Positions 52,201 through 62,805 of a stretch of 64,000 bases of DNA are shown here, piece by piece. This DNA is from Hymenolepis diminuta (lineage: Eukaryota; Platyhelminthes; Cestoda; Cyclophyllidea; Hymenolepididae). Position numbers and translations under genes: made by a program. Within the stretch, counting starts at the first letter, position 1. The number at the start of each line of letters is the position of its first letter. The notes below the pieces were generated by a model. That model saw only the letters and a program-made list of their open reading frames with translations, was not told where the DNA came from and searched no databases. The DNA lies in NCBI GenBank assembly GCA_900708905.1, contig CAADRB010000013.1, forward strand, positions 1,702,763 to 1,766,762, read 5' to 3'.

Positions 52201-55200
52201 GAGCATTTGAGAGTATTGTATTCCATTAGGGATTATGTATAAATATGAGTTTATATATGAGGTGCAGATATTGGCTCTCAACGGCAAAAGGTATGTATTT
52301 GTCTGCATTTTCATAAACCGCGTTTTACAAACTGTTTTACATTCGTCTTTTAGTAGAAGAATGAATTTATCCAAATTTACTAAGTCGAAAATGATGGTGA
52401 TGCATGTAATGTATTTGTAACTACGTACAGTAGACACAGAAGATACCCTAGAGACCACATATATATTGAGTTAATTACAGTTTCGAGACTGAGGGGAGTG
52501 AAATTTCATTCTTTGGATTTACAGGGCTATTATTTGGCAAAAGCTGCTATTTAAAACTTTTATATTTTGTCTTTTAATAGGGGAGAAAGTGGCAAGGTGA
52601 CAGGGCTTACATGAATTTAATATTAGCAGGGCTGAACGGCATTCATTCTTAAAACTAGATGAATACCCCATATTTGAGAAAGCCACGCTTATGTTTCTAC
52701 TTAGGCAATCCATTTCAGAATAGATAGTGTTTGTCACGACATTTTACTGTTAATTACAAGACGTACTTCTGAATGGCATGTTTAATCAAAGCGGAGGGAT
52801 TAAGTTTTCTTGCCCTAATTGAGCCAATAGACTGCGACTTGTATTGTTTACTAAGCATGCATGACGTAAATTATCAGAACCTATTAGAGGGATGTTTGGC
52901 AGTCTAGACAGGGAACGGTTCAAAATTTGGATCATCAAGGGCAAGTCAGGACATGAGGGCAAATGTCATCCCATAATGCGTGCCCGAAATACTATTGTCA
53001 ATTCTGATCTTTTATCACTGGCTATCTTCTTTAGTTTTTCGTTTACTCGACAGCAGCGATGAAACACGCATGCATTTGGGCGCTTTTGATCAAGAAAAAT
53101 TCTATCTCAACGCTAGCATGTTCCTGTTTGACCCTCAACAGATTTTAGATGCATGTAAGCTGATGTTGCTTAATTAGGTTGCTGCAATTCAGACAGACTG
53201 TTATTTGAACTTCGTCAGGATAATAATTCACACGAAAGTCATAATAGGGATCAAGAGATGATGGTAGTTAACTTATTGGCGTCTGGTGTATTTTATACTT
53301 TCAACCATCTTCATAAAATGGAAACTAAAATGAATGAAGTTAATTCTGATAATAAATTGGCCATTTTGTCCTTTGTGTTTTTTCTTATTAAAGCTGTTCT
53401 AATATTTGTCTGGATTCGTTAATGAATCCTCAAAATAGCTTCCTATAAGTGGAATAACTGACGGATTTATTACTCATCACATCGGTAAGTTCAAATTATA
53501 ATACGCGTCAAAGGTGAAGTAGGAAGGTTATTGTTCACAAGTCTCGCCNNNNNNNNNNNNNNNNNNNNNNNNNNNNNNNNNNNNNNNNNNNNNNNNNNCT
53601 TAATTATCGCTTAAAACAGGCAGGCACTTTCAAATTCACTGCATATTTCCTATCTGTGCTGACTGTAGCGCTAAACGTTTTCGAATATCAATATCTGAAT
53701 ATTTGAGTATTCAGAATGTATTAACGGAGAACTGCGTAAGGTAGACCATTGCGACCCCAAAGGAACCACTTGATCACACTAGATGGCTAGATCACATCTT
53801 TGTATGTTGTTTTAATTACAAATATTTTGATTTACCAAAGAGATACAAGTCGCCGTTTCTCAAAGACAGTTTATATTATTTCCAGACACTAGACATCCAC
53901 AATACAAGCAGAAATTGCAATACAGAAAAGGGTTACACATTACGTTGATTACATGCTTACTCGACTCTGCGCGAATTTCAGTTAATATTCACGCTATAAA
54001 TATGCAAAAGTGCTATAAATAACCTGCTCGTAAAAACCAAAATGTACCTGTTATCTAAATTTTAAAGACCACAATAAAAAACAATTTCACATGAAGTAAG
54101 ACGCCATGAGATTAATCGATTACTTGCGAAACTTTTCGATAGAACTTCAAATTATGTCTACCTTATACAATGTTTAAGATACCAAAGATGTGATACTCAA
54201 TGTAAGGTTAAAACTGTTTAAGGGATGGGGAGCAAAATCCTGGAGACTGCTTCCCTTCAAAAGTGCGTCGCTCGCACCGTGGTCAGCGTGCATGTCTACT
54301 AAATCAGAGGTCATGTGATCAACGCCCATCGGTGCACATCCAGCGGTGTGACCAGCAGCCTTGGTTAATTCTGGTCAATATGAGGGCTGGTGGAATGTGA
54401 GTTCCATTTGAATATCTTCCCTCTACTAAAATCAAGTGTTGTGAACACTTCTAATGGAAACTTTTCCTTCAGTGGCCTGAAGCCTGGATAGGCTTCGTCA
54501 TTCAAAATTTTAAATGTTAGAAATGAATTTGAAATTATTAATTTACCTTTATATGGTCAATTTCCGCAGTTGAGTCACTGATGTTTTTCATTACTTAGTC
54601 CAATCTTCTAAGTTTCTATTTTAGAAATTTTAATTGTTAACAACAAATGAGTCTGTTCGACAGTTGGAAGAGGGAGGGGTGTCGAAATCTGATCTAACTG
54701 AATAAGAGTCGCTCTGCAGCAAAAAATTAGATTTTAACCGAATTTACTTTGTTGCGTTAAATCATATAAACAAGTCGTAATTTGTGACATTTTATAAATA
54801 GCACAACGTATTATTGTCGCATCAGAGTTGGAAGGAATGGAGAAAATTTTGTGGTGAATAGCTTTTATTGGAAGCAAGAGGGTAAAAAGTAAGACGTATT
54901 TGAAACACGTGTCTAAAGCACTCTGGAGTCGCTCTTATGAGGAATTCATATTCTACCGCTGGTCGTATTGACCAGAATCAGTCAGTGCAGTAGGTCGTCC
55001 ACCAATTAGTATCGATCGGTCTCTGACTTGCCAGATGTGCGTTTTTATTACTGCGTCACCGGTTCATCATCATATTGTGGCATACGATAAACGTTTCTTT
55101 ATCTATAACTAAGATGTCCATAGTACCTGCTAGCCGTGACTCTTGGTACATCTAAAACCCGTATCTCAGGCCGTTAAATCGCTAACTGTAACCTACACTA

Positions 55201-58200
55201 TGAATATAAGCAAGGTTAGAAAACAGGGGGAGTGACTGAATACGTCTTATTGGGTTGGTACATTAAAGGACTTAAGTTTAGGAAGTATGTTTATAGCAAG
55301 GAAATGAACAGATAGCTGACCTAAATTGAGGTCTAATAATGAGTCCAGAATAAATGATAGAATAAGGTGAAGAATTAGTAAACACTGAAGGGTGGTGTTT
55401 GATAATTAACGAGGCTACAGTCGATCTGGACCCTCAGTAACCGAAGAAACGTGTTTCCCAACACTTCCAAGTATCTGATCGAAGAATTCATACTCAGTTA
55501 TCCCCTCGTTAGGTGTTGGTTGATCATTCCAATCGTTTGATTTGCATTGATGAATCACTTTCTCATGACCTCTAATTCGATAGATCTATAGATAACGGTT
55601 TCACTACCGGCACACACTAAATGTTATTTACTTTCACATTGTCTCCAAATGTGGTTTTGTGACTCGGACTAACAAAAATTCACCTAATGATAATAAATTT
55701 CTGCCGTTATTTGGAATTATAACTTTTATTCGAAGTAGATTGCCGTTCATTTATGAATATGACTTATCCTTATTAATGAATCTCACATTTTTTTCAGTGA
55801 TCAAGTAAATCACCAGATTTAAACCATAAAAATAAATATTTTTCTCTGCTTAATCGCTTCTCTATCAATGTACTTCGCCGTTAATTAAAGACAAAGTAGA
55901 GTACCGCCTGTCACCTGACTGGCCTAATTTAAACTATAAGTCCCACATTAGTTAGAAGTAGACTCGCAATCAAACTGATGTACGCACTGCACGCAAAGGA
56001 GACCAATGGAGAAGCTGAACTGGGAGTGAGAATGTCAATTGGTTTGATCAAGGCCATCGGCCGCTATCGTTCGTGATGAAGTTAGGCGGGCATCATGGAA
56101 AGTGGTCGCTTGCTCTCACCACTAGAAGTTCTTGGGGTTCTCGTTCCCTAATTCCATCTTCCCTACTTATAGACTTTATGCCCTTTCGTATTTACTTGCC
56201 TTATCCAGACAATGCGTCTTAATAAAAGCCTATTTAAACCATGTTACCCACAAGACCATTAATATGAGATGCTTTTTCAGCTTGTCTACTTTTTATTCTT
56301 CTCAGATGACCGTTTGATCGAGAATCCTATTTATCTTTTACTGTGAATTTCATAAATTCCTTTATAATAGTCTTGTAATCTTAGAGTATGATTTATTCCT
56401 TATTGAAATTTAAATCACCAAAATAAGCATGCTTATTCAGTTTGATTAATCATGTCTCTACCGTTTTTCTAGGTATTTGTTTATGTATTATCTCGGCTGC
56501 ATACTGTTTATACCGACATTTCTTGTCAGGCACCATGTGAGAACTCTGACAAAGGCGCCTATTAACAGGGGTTTATAATATTTAACTATCACAAAGTTTT
56601 CTCAAGACGCACTTAATAAGAAGGGTGGCGGACGGAGTTTACTGTGTGTCTTACAACTGTTGATGTTGTATTTTACAAAATTCGTTTTCCTGTAACTCCA
56701 GTTGGAGTTTATTTTGTGAGGAGTGGGTGGAGAATATGTGAAACGGCGATCGAGAAAGGAGCCGATCTGTTAATGACGTTGAATACAAAGACTAATTGAC
56801 TAGACAGTGTCTTTGTTCTTTCGATCTGGAAACGAAAGGCTCCATCAATTTATCAGAAACCGATATCGGAAACGGGAGTGAATCTCAGCTTAATACAAAC
56901 CCAAATAAAATAAAACTACAATGATTAACGGTCGTCCACCTTCTAGATGAATCCCCAATTAACTCATTTCAAACATTTTTACGAATAACTAGGTAACTTC
57001 TTGCCTTTCAGTTGTAAATTCAATTGGAACACTTTTATGCTGATTAAGGAACTTTAGTACAGCCATTGAATCATACCTTCTAATCCAACCTGTAAAAGGG
57101 GCAAATCAATTATCACCCATATTACATTTTTACGCATTTTAATCGTGAAATGGCATCCAAATATCAAAAATGTCTGGTAAGGAATGAAACAAGGGGTTGA
57201 AAAGTAGTCTTCAATACAGTCAGGGTGTCTTACCTTGTTTGAATTCTGAAGACATGGCCAATCTTCTCATTAGAAGTATAATTCACATTATAACATCAAA
57301 ATGTTTCTTACCTAAATTTTCATACTCTGATCCCTGGGCATCTGGATAATTTCATATGAATATTCGAAATTTGTTAACCAGCTGATTCATTTGTCTCTCA
57401 TCTCAGCGGGTAGACAAGACTAGCACAGACATTTTAAACATAACTGAGTTCAATATAGACTAATTTTGATTAGTCGTTCAAATAAGACGAAATGACTTTC
57501 GTTTCAAGAGAAATTGTTATAACTATATTCAGGGTGAAAATTAAACTACTATCTGTTTTGAATTTATCAGAAATTGATTACAACTGCATAAATTTTGATC
57601 GGTTCCATCCTAATATTCCATAGATTTTATGAAATGCTTCTTAAAATTTCATCTTCACATTTAATGTTCTTACTGCAATAACTGTGGGCATTTTTTAAAA
57701 TGAAGGTCTTGGGAATAAATTCGAATTTCGGAGGTTTTTATCAAATACTAAATCCACTCTCTCAAAAAAGAACATAGATAGCAATTTGATACGTCGTTCT
57801 GATGTTGAATTCCCGTTGTGGCCATTTGCTTAAGTGCAAAAATTCTTTTTTTCTTCTAAAGAAATGTATGTTTAGAAGATTTCCGGAACTTGGTTACGCA
57901 TTTTTAAATGGCAGCAATTCTATCGATAAGTAATAATCCTATTTGATTAAGAAGCCTTGTATCATTTCAATCACTACGAGCGGGTGAAGTGCAAATCCTC
58001 AAAGTTTTTTAACCCACAAAAAATAGTCGCAGAGCATATTTTTTTAACATAAATTCTACCACTTGTCAAGGCAGGTCAAGGATTTTATATATTTAGGGTG
58101 ATATAATCGGGATACCCTCTGAGATACCGTTAATTGACCCGTAGAGTTACGATTGCTCAGACCCAGTATGGAAAGAGCAGTATACTTGTAACAAAAAGGA

Positions 58201-61200
58201 CGAGTTAGTTAATAACAAAGTACAAATGATTATATAATTTCAGATACTTATGATTGATCGGCCGTTTGATTATTAAGTAATATAGCAGTGACGAGGCTTC
58301 GTTCTCAGTTGAATTCAAAGGGCGTGTTCAATTTAAATTTCCTCTAACTGACCATTCGACAAAGGTTTTTACCTCTAACAGCCAATCTGTCAAAGCGCGA
58401 TTTGAGCATTTAAATAGAAAACCGTTAACAAAGTCGATTAATTAAATGAGAGAAGATTTCTCAAAAATATATATGTTATTCTATGTGGTTATAAACTAAA
58501 ATTATCTGTCTGCTCCGTTTTCTACAGGTCCGGTGGCAGCAAGCATGGTGAATCGGTTCGGATGTCGAGCGGTAGGAATGTTTGGAGCTATTCTCGCAAC
58601 AGTCTCGATGTTTATCAGTGCTTTCATGCCAAAAATTGAATGGATGATTATTTCCTACGGCATCTTTGCTGGTATGCTTTAGTTAATTTATGTGAATAGT
58701 ACTACAACATTTTGCTTACGATAGAGAGAAAAATCTTAATAGCTCTATGGAGAAGAGATCGTTGTATTTGCATTCGATTGACACTTCTTACTTCCAACAG
58801 CCTCCTTCATTAGGGTATTATCCGAAAGCCTAAAATGGTTAAAGGTCCATTTGAGAGCTACATTAAGTCTTTTAGTTGGTTCTGCATTCCTTCATGGAGA
58901 CCTCTTTCATATTCAGGAGAGTATTCGGATGATCAATGCTGATTCAATCTACTTCTTTCCATTAGAAATTTTCATCAGAGACTTTCTGTCAAGTCTTGGA
59001 CGAGTAGCCATCCAGAAGTTCATGATAACAGCTTTCAGCTTTTCTTTCAAAGCCTCCTCCTCATTTCCGTATGACCCATCCTTTCACTTTCTCTTGGTTT
59101 GGGACTTTCGCCTTTGATATCTGGAACTGAACACTGTATTCATCGCTGACTTCGAAGGAATGACTCCATTTTCATAACAGCATTCACTTCTAATTCTGGT
59201 CACAATACAGTAAACATTGCAGGAATTATTTCTCGATGCTGTTTCTTTTTCTTCTTCCTCTTTGTTTTTACAACTAGTTCGTGGATATTTTTCCGCGCTT
59301 TATCATTAGAATTCGTATCCTTCTTCGAGTTGATTCTGTCATCTGACTGACCGTTGGTTTTAGTCTTCTGGGTGATATTCTTCTTTCTGAAACCTGATTT
59401 AGTTTGACACATTGTTTCCTTATGTCCTCATTTGCCACAGAAATTGTAGGACCTCAAGCGAGCCTAGTAAGAACTTCTACGCTCTCTTGGGGATTCGAAG
59501 GGTTAATTTCCGAAAGTTTAACTCTGGAACGTCAGGTCTTGTCACATCTAACTGAAAATTTCTATTACGCACCGACTGTCTGCTCAGAAACCCATCTGGC
59601 AGTTCTGACAGAAACCGAAACTGCTGAATTATCAAAGATGAAGTTATATGTTTATTTACTATTAGTATTTCTGAATTTAAGAAGAACTCCATACCAATCA
59701 GTAGTGTCGCATTTCTCATCACTGATTCCCAACTTCAAGTTCGGGAACTTAAGTCTATTTCTAACAGGTTAGCTACGATTATAATTAATACTGAGAACTA
59801 TTGCCTCTTGTGCGCCAACAGATTGCTCTCCTAACTTTTCAGAGAAAGAAGCCTTTTATTGGCAACTGGATGCTGTATTGAGAGACACAAGGTTTAAGTG
59901 TGAAAATGTCATTATTAGGGGAGATTTAAACTGCCGACTTGGCCAGGATGTCTATGTAATTCATACGAGTGTGGTAGGCCACTTCACAGACTCAGTGGAG
60001 ACTACGGAGAATGGAATGTGCATGTTAAGCCTTTATGAATGAAATTATCTTCATGCTGTCAATTCTAATAAAAGACAACGCGTATACTATTATTCAAGAC
60101 AGGGAAAGTAGGGTCACATCAAACCTCAGAATTGAAGCTACGCCGAGAAAGTTACTTAGACATAAATCAGACAAAATATGGCAACAGAATAAGGGATTTG
60201 ACCTCATATCAAAGCATAAATACCAGCACCAAGAGGCGATTCCAGAATGCTACGACCTGTTATATGATATGATAAATCTTGTAACAATGGCTGCTGATAG
60301 AGTATGACTGAAACACCGTTTTAGAGTTGAGAAAATGAAACCATGAGATTAAATTGCCAAAGAAATGTTTACTAAATTGCTAAATATACGGGGTGTAGAA
60401 ATGAGGTAAACTAGCTTATAGTGAATGCAAAAAAATATACACTGAAGAACAGTTGTCGAAATTTTCCCCAATTGGTGACTATTAATGAACCAAGAAAATT
60501 CTAAAACTCGCTTCGAAAGGTTCTGCTGATAACCTCTCAAACCTGGTCTTATTCGAAAATAAATAAACTTGTTGTTGATCCCAGCTCTCTGGCCAAGAAC
60601 TATGCTGAACAATGCAGTTATCAGTCAGTACGACCTGATTTAACTTTAAATATTACAGCACCGCCTAAAGATATAATCTAACATTAGGGAAAACAAAAGA
60701 GCGAAAATAAAATTTAAAATTTCGAAACATTCTGGAGCTAATAGCTTACGAACTGAATTTATTAAGTGGGATGGATCAGCATTAGATACTTACTGAAATT
60801 CTTTAGTGATTATTGGCACAGCAGAATTCCTGTCTCTATCCTGGGTAGATACCCAGCTAATTGCCGAAATGTTTTCCTTCTTGATACAACGGGGAAATAC
60901 TTTGCATCGATTGTTTTTGAAGGGCTTAGTCTATGTAGTAGTGAAAGATTATTATATATTCAGCATGGAATTCGTACTGGACTGTTCACAGAATGGACGA
61001 TCCTAGTTAATAAGAACAATAATTCAGGAGGCTGTTGTGGAACAGTATTTATCTTCGTCGACTTAAGAAAGGCCTTTGATTTACAACCCATCCCTATGGT
61101 TTTAACAAGACAGTGTAAAGAGCTATCCTGGAGCCTATTTAACCGCTTTAAACAACTCCTTAACGTTTCTGAAGGTTATACTCTGATAGTGTCCCCTGAT

Positions 61201-62805
61201 GAACCTTTCAACGAAGAAATGGAAATGAAAATGATCTTCTAAATTATTTTTGAGTTATAATTTTCAGAAATCGTGAATTTTAATCATTAACATCCGCGAA
61301 TTCAACTAATGTGCTCAGTATTTTGGTTAAGGAAAATTGGCGTTTTTCGTAAAACTGGTTTTCGAAATAAATACTTCTCCACTGAGTCGTTTCTAGACTA
61401 GAACGATGTTTACTGATATTGAAAGTGTGAATTCTGCATGAGTGGTCAAACTTTATGAGGAAATTTACTATACTTAATCGCTGAAAGTTCGCAGTTTTTT
61501 AAACATATAAAAAAAGTACTCTGGGAAAGGAATAAGGAATCTTAGCATATGAGAAAAGTTTGTTCCAAATTATAGTATTTGTGCAAAGACGTCATCGGCT
61601 AAAAGGCGTCCAGGACTTAAGGCTTTTTGACGTTTTAATCTTATTTAAATGCGAGGAATTCCAACTTTTTACAATTCCGTTTCAAGCACCTTTTTAGCTT
61701 CTGAACGATTCCTTGAATTGATATTACTAAGATTTATAATTTATAACTTTCGAACCCAATCAGGAAAAAAGTCTATTTACTTAAAGATCGTATCAATGGT
61801 AAGAATTAGACGGCAGGGTGCGTAGGTTTCAAATTCAAGTGCAGTGAGGAGAGAGGGAGTTATTTAGGGCTTTACGATAGTCTTGTGCTTTTGACATCCT
61901 TTTCTAGTTTTAACTTCTAATGTTTGGTCCTGAAGGTTATATTTATGGGATAATTTCCTTTCAATTTCGTTGGGGTGCCTGGAATGATTCTATGAAAGCA
62001 CCCATCTTGCAGCACAAAAGTAGAAAGAGTGGTTTTATGGTCATTTTCTTCATTATGCCCTTGTCACATCCGACATGAATATTTTTTTAGCTAACAGGTC
62101 TCAGCAGCATTCTATTTGGGGAAAGGATTTTCCAATACCCATCTTGAGTAAAACGAGGAACATCATGGGGCTTTTCTGGTAAGAAATTCAGTTCTTTGCT
62201 ACTAGCCAATTTTATAGTTGGCTTTTCCACACCGGGGATATCGAACACATGATCTATAACCTCCCAAAAGAGCCCAAATATCTTTTTTTTTGCTACTTTA
62301 AAAGCTACGCGGTTCTCCTTTCAGGGGAAGTAAATTAATAACCAACTTCAAAAGAGTTAAAAATACAGCATGTTTTCTCCTTCCAAGGAATAAGTTTAAT
62401 ACGAAGAGTAAAACCTTAAATCAATACATCAACATATTCTTCAATGTATGCTAAATTTTAAAGTAAACAGATGAAAAAATCTGGAGTGAATAAGAGTCTT
62501 ATGCGGTTACCAGACATTAACTGGGTAGATATTAAAATAACAACCTCTTTCGAAACGCTTAGACCTTTGTGTGCTACGTGAGAACTGAGTGGAGTCATTT
62601 GTAGACAGAAACAACCAAGTGTCAATTAAATCAAAGTAAAAATTTGTTGTTTTTAGGTGCGGCATTTGGCTTTCTTCATCTTCCCTCGATTGTATGTGTG
62701 AGTTTCTACTTCGATACAAAACGTGCGTTGGCCACTGGTATCACCACCTGTGGAACTCCGATCGGTGCGATAATTTTTGCTCCTCTTACCGAAATTCTTT
62801 TGAAT
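49047..62805 (+). CDS. Monocarboxylate transporter-like protein (SLC16/MCT family) paralogue, first 4 coding exons
   Basis: A second MFS transporter of the MCT family, predicted to sit in the plasma membrane. Exons 49047-49265, 51497-51719, 58528-58671 and 62657-62805 join in phase to give 245 residues: an N-terminal tail of 73 residues, then TM1 to TM5. The signature PPDGGWGW follows the first junction, and YFDTKRALATG lies in exon 4. Exons 2-4 have the same lengths and phases as in MCT gene 1 and encode about 75-85% identical residues, so the two are close paralogues. The rest (TM6 to TM12 and the loop) lies past base 64,000; no KYGW-type exon 5 is visible in the last 1.2 kb. The substrate is unknown. 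Confidence 0.9.
49266..51496 (+). other. Intron 1 of MCT gene 2 (coding part)
   Basis: A 2.2 kb A+T-rich intron between phase-0 exons. No gene or recognisable repeat was seen beyond short alternating AT runs near 50,040-50,070. Confidence 0.6.
51497..51719 (+). CDS. MCT gene 2, exon 2 (signature motif, TM1 and TM2)
   Basis: A 223-base exon from acceptor GTCTAG to donor GTGAGT, phase 0 in and phase 1 out. It carries VIRPETHPEAF, PPDGGWGW, TM1 and TM2. It is a little richer in G+C than the flanking introns. Confidence 0.95.
53549..53598. other. Assembly gap (50 N)
   Basis: A run of exactly 50 N, which suggests a scaffold gap of arbitrary length rather than a measured one. It falls in an intron and breaks no coding exon. 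A single ambiguous base also occurs at 63827. Confidence 0.98.
54270..54379 (-). repeat. Dispersed repeat family R1, copy 2, overlapping a tRNA-like head
   Basis: On the minus strand this reads ATTGACCAGAATTAACCAAG and goes on to a GCACCGATG block, matching the 16,007 copy. On the plus strand the left end (CGCACCGTGGT followed by GTCTACTAAATCAGAGGTCA) resembles the SINE-like head at 26,860, which links the two repeat types. Confidence 0.5.
54967..55040 (+). repeat. Dispersed repeat family R1, copy 3
   Basis: Begins ATTGACCAGAATCAGTCAGT and ends TTGCCAGATGTGC. It is the closest match to the copy at 16007-16100 and lies about 600 bases from copy 2, in the opposite orientation. Confidence 0.55.
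58528..58671 (+). CDS. MCT gene 2, exon 3 (TM3 to start of TM4)
   Basis: A 144-base exon, phase 1 at both ends, from acceptor TCTACAG to donor GTATGC. It encodes VNRFGCRAVGMFGAILATVS and ends WMIISYGIFAG. It is the direct counterpart of 9752-9895. Confidence 0.94.
59404..61242 (+). mobile_element. Degenerate non-LTR retrotransposon (LINE), endonuclease and reverse-transcriptase remnants
   Basis: The sense-strand sequence holds scattered pieces of a LINE polyprotein in several frames. Near 59809-59826 CAPTDC corresponds to the YAPTDC motif of APE-type endonucleases. RGDLNCRLGQ near 59917-59946 corresponds to the GDFNAxxG catalytic motif. Further on, the 60766-61242 open frame includes NCRNVFLLDTTGKYFASIV, QHGIRTGLFTEW and FVDLRKAFD (61054-61080), matching the first reverse-transcriptase motifs. 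Frameshifts and stops separate the parts. The YADD region and later domains are missing, so this is a dead, 3'-truncated copy. Exact ends and clade (CR1 or RTE type) are uncertain. Confidence 0.8.
60766..61242 (+). pseudogene. Reverse-transcriptase fragment of the LINE (158 codons)
   Basis: The longest intact piece of the element. It covers the N-terminal fingers of the reverse transcriptase up to motif A (FVDLRKAFD), whose Asp is the first catalytic metal ligand. An extra Asn/Gly-rich stretch (KNNNSGGCCGT) lies just before motif A. The frame ends before motif C, so no activity is expected. Confidence 0.75.
61900..62095 (+). repeat. Dispersed repeat family R2, copy 2
   Basis: Matches 8371-8535 in order: CTGAAGGTTATATTTATGGG, an ATTTCGTTGGGG block and CACATCCGACATGAA. 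It lies just past the LINE remnant, in the sense orientation of MCT gene 2. Confidence 0.45.
62657..62805 (+). CDS. MCT gene 2, exon 4 (TM4-TM5), last exon in window
   Basis: A 149-base exon from acceptor TTTTTAG to donor GTGAGT, phase 1 in and phase 0 out. It encodes FLHLPSIVCVSFYFDTKRAL and GTPIGAIIFAPLTEILLN. It is the direct counterpart of 7465-7613. Confidence 0.94.

Larger units (their letters stand above)
51720..58527 (+). other. Intron 2 of MCT gene 2 (6.8 kb) with an assembly gap
   Basis: The intron contains the 50-N gap and two copies of dispersed repeat R1 in opposite orientations. No exon is needed here, because exons 2 and 3 join in phase. Confidence 0.6.
58672..62656 (+). other. 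Intron 3 of MCT gene 2 (4.0 kb)
   Basis: The intron is largely occupied by a decayed LINE (59404-61242) and an R2 repeat copy (61900-62095). Exons 3 and 4 join in phase across it. Confidence 0.65.
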
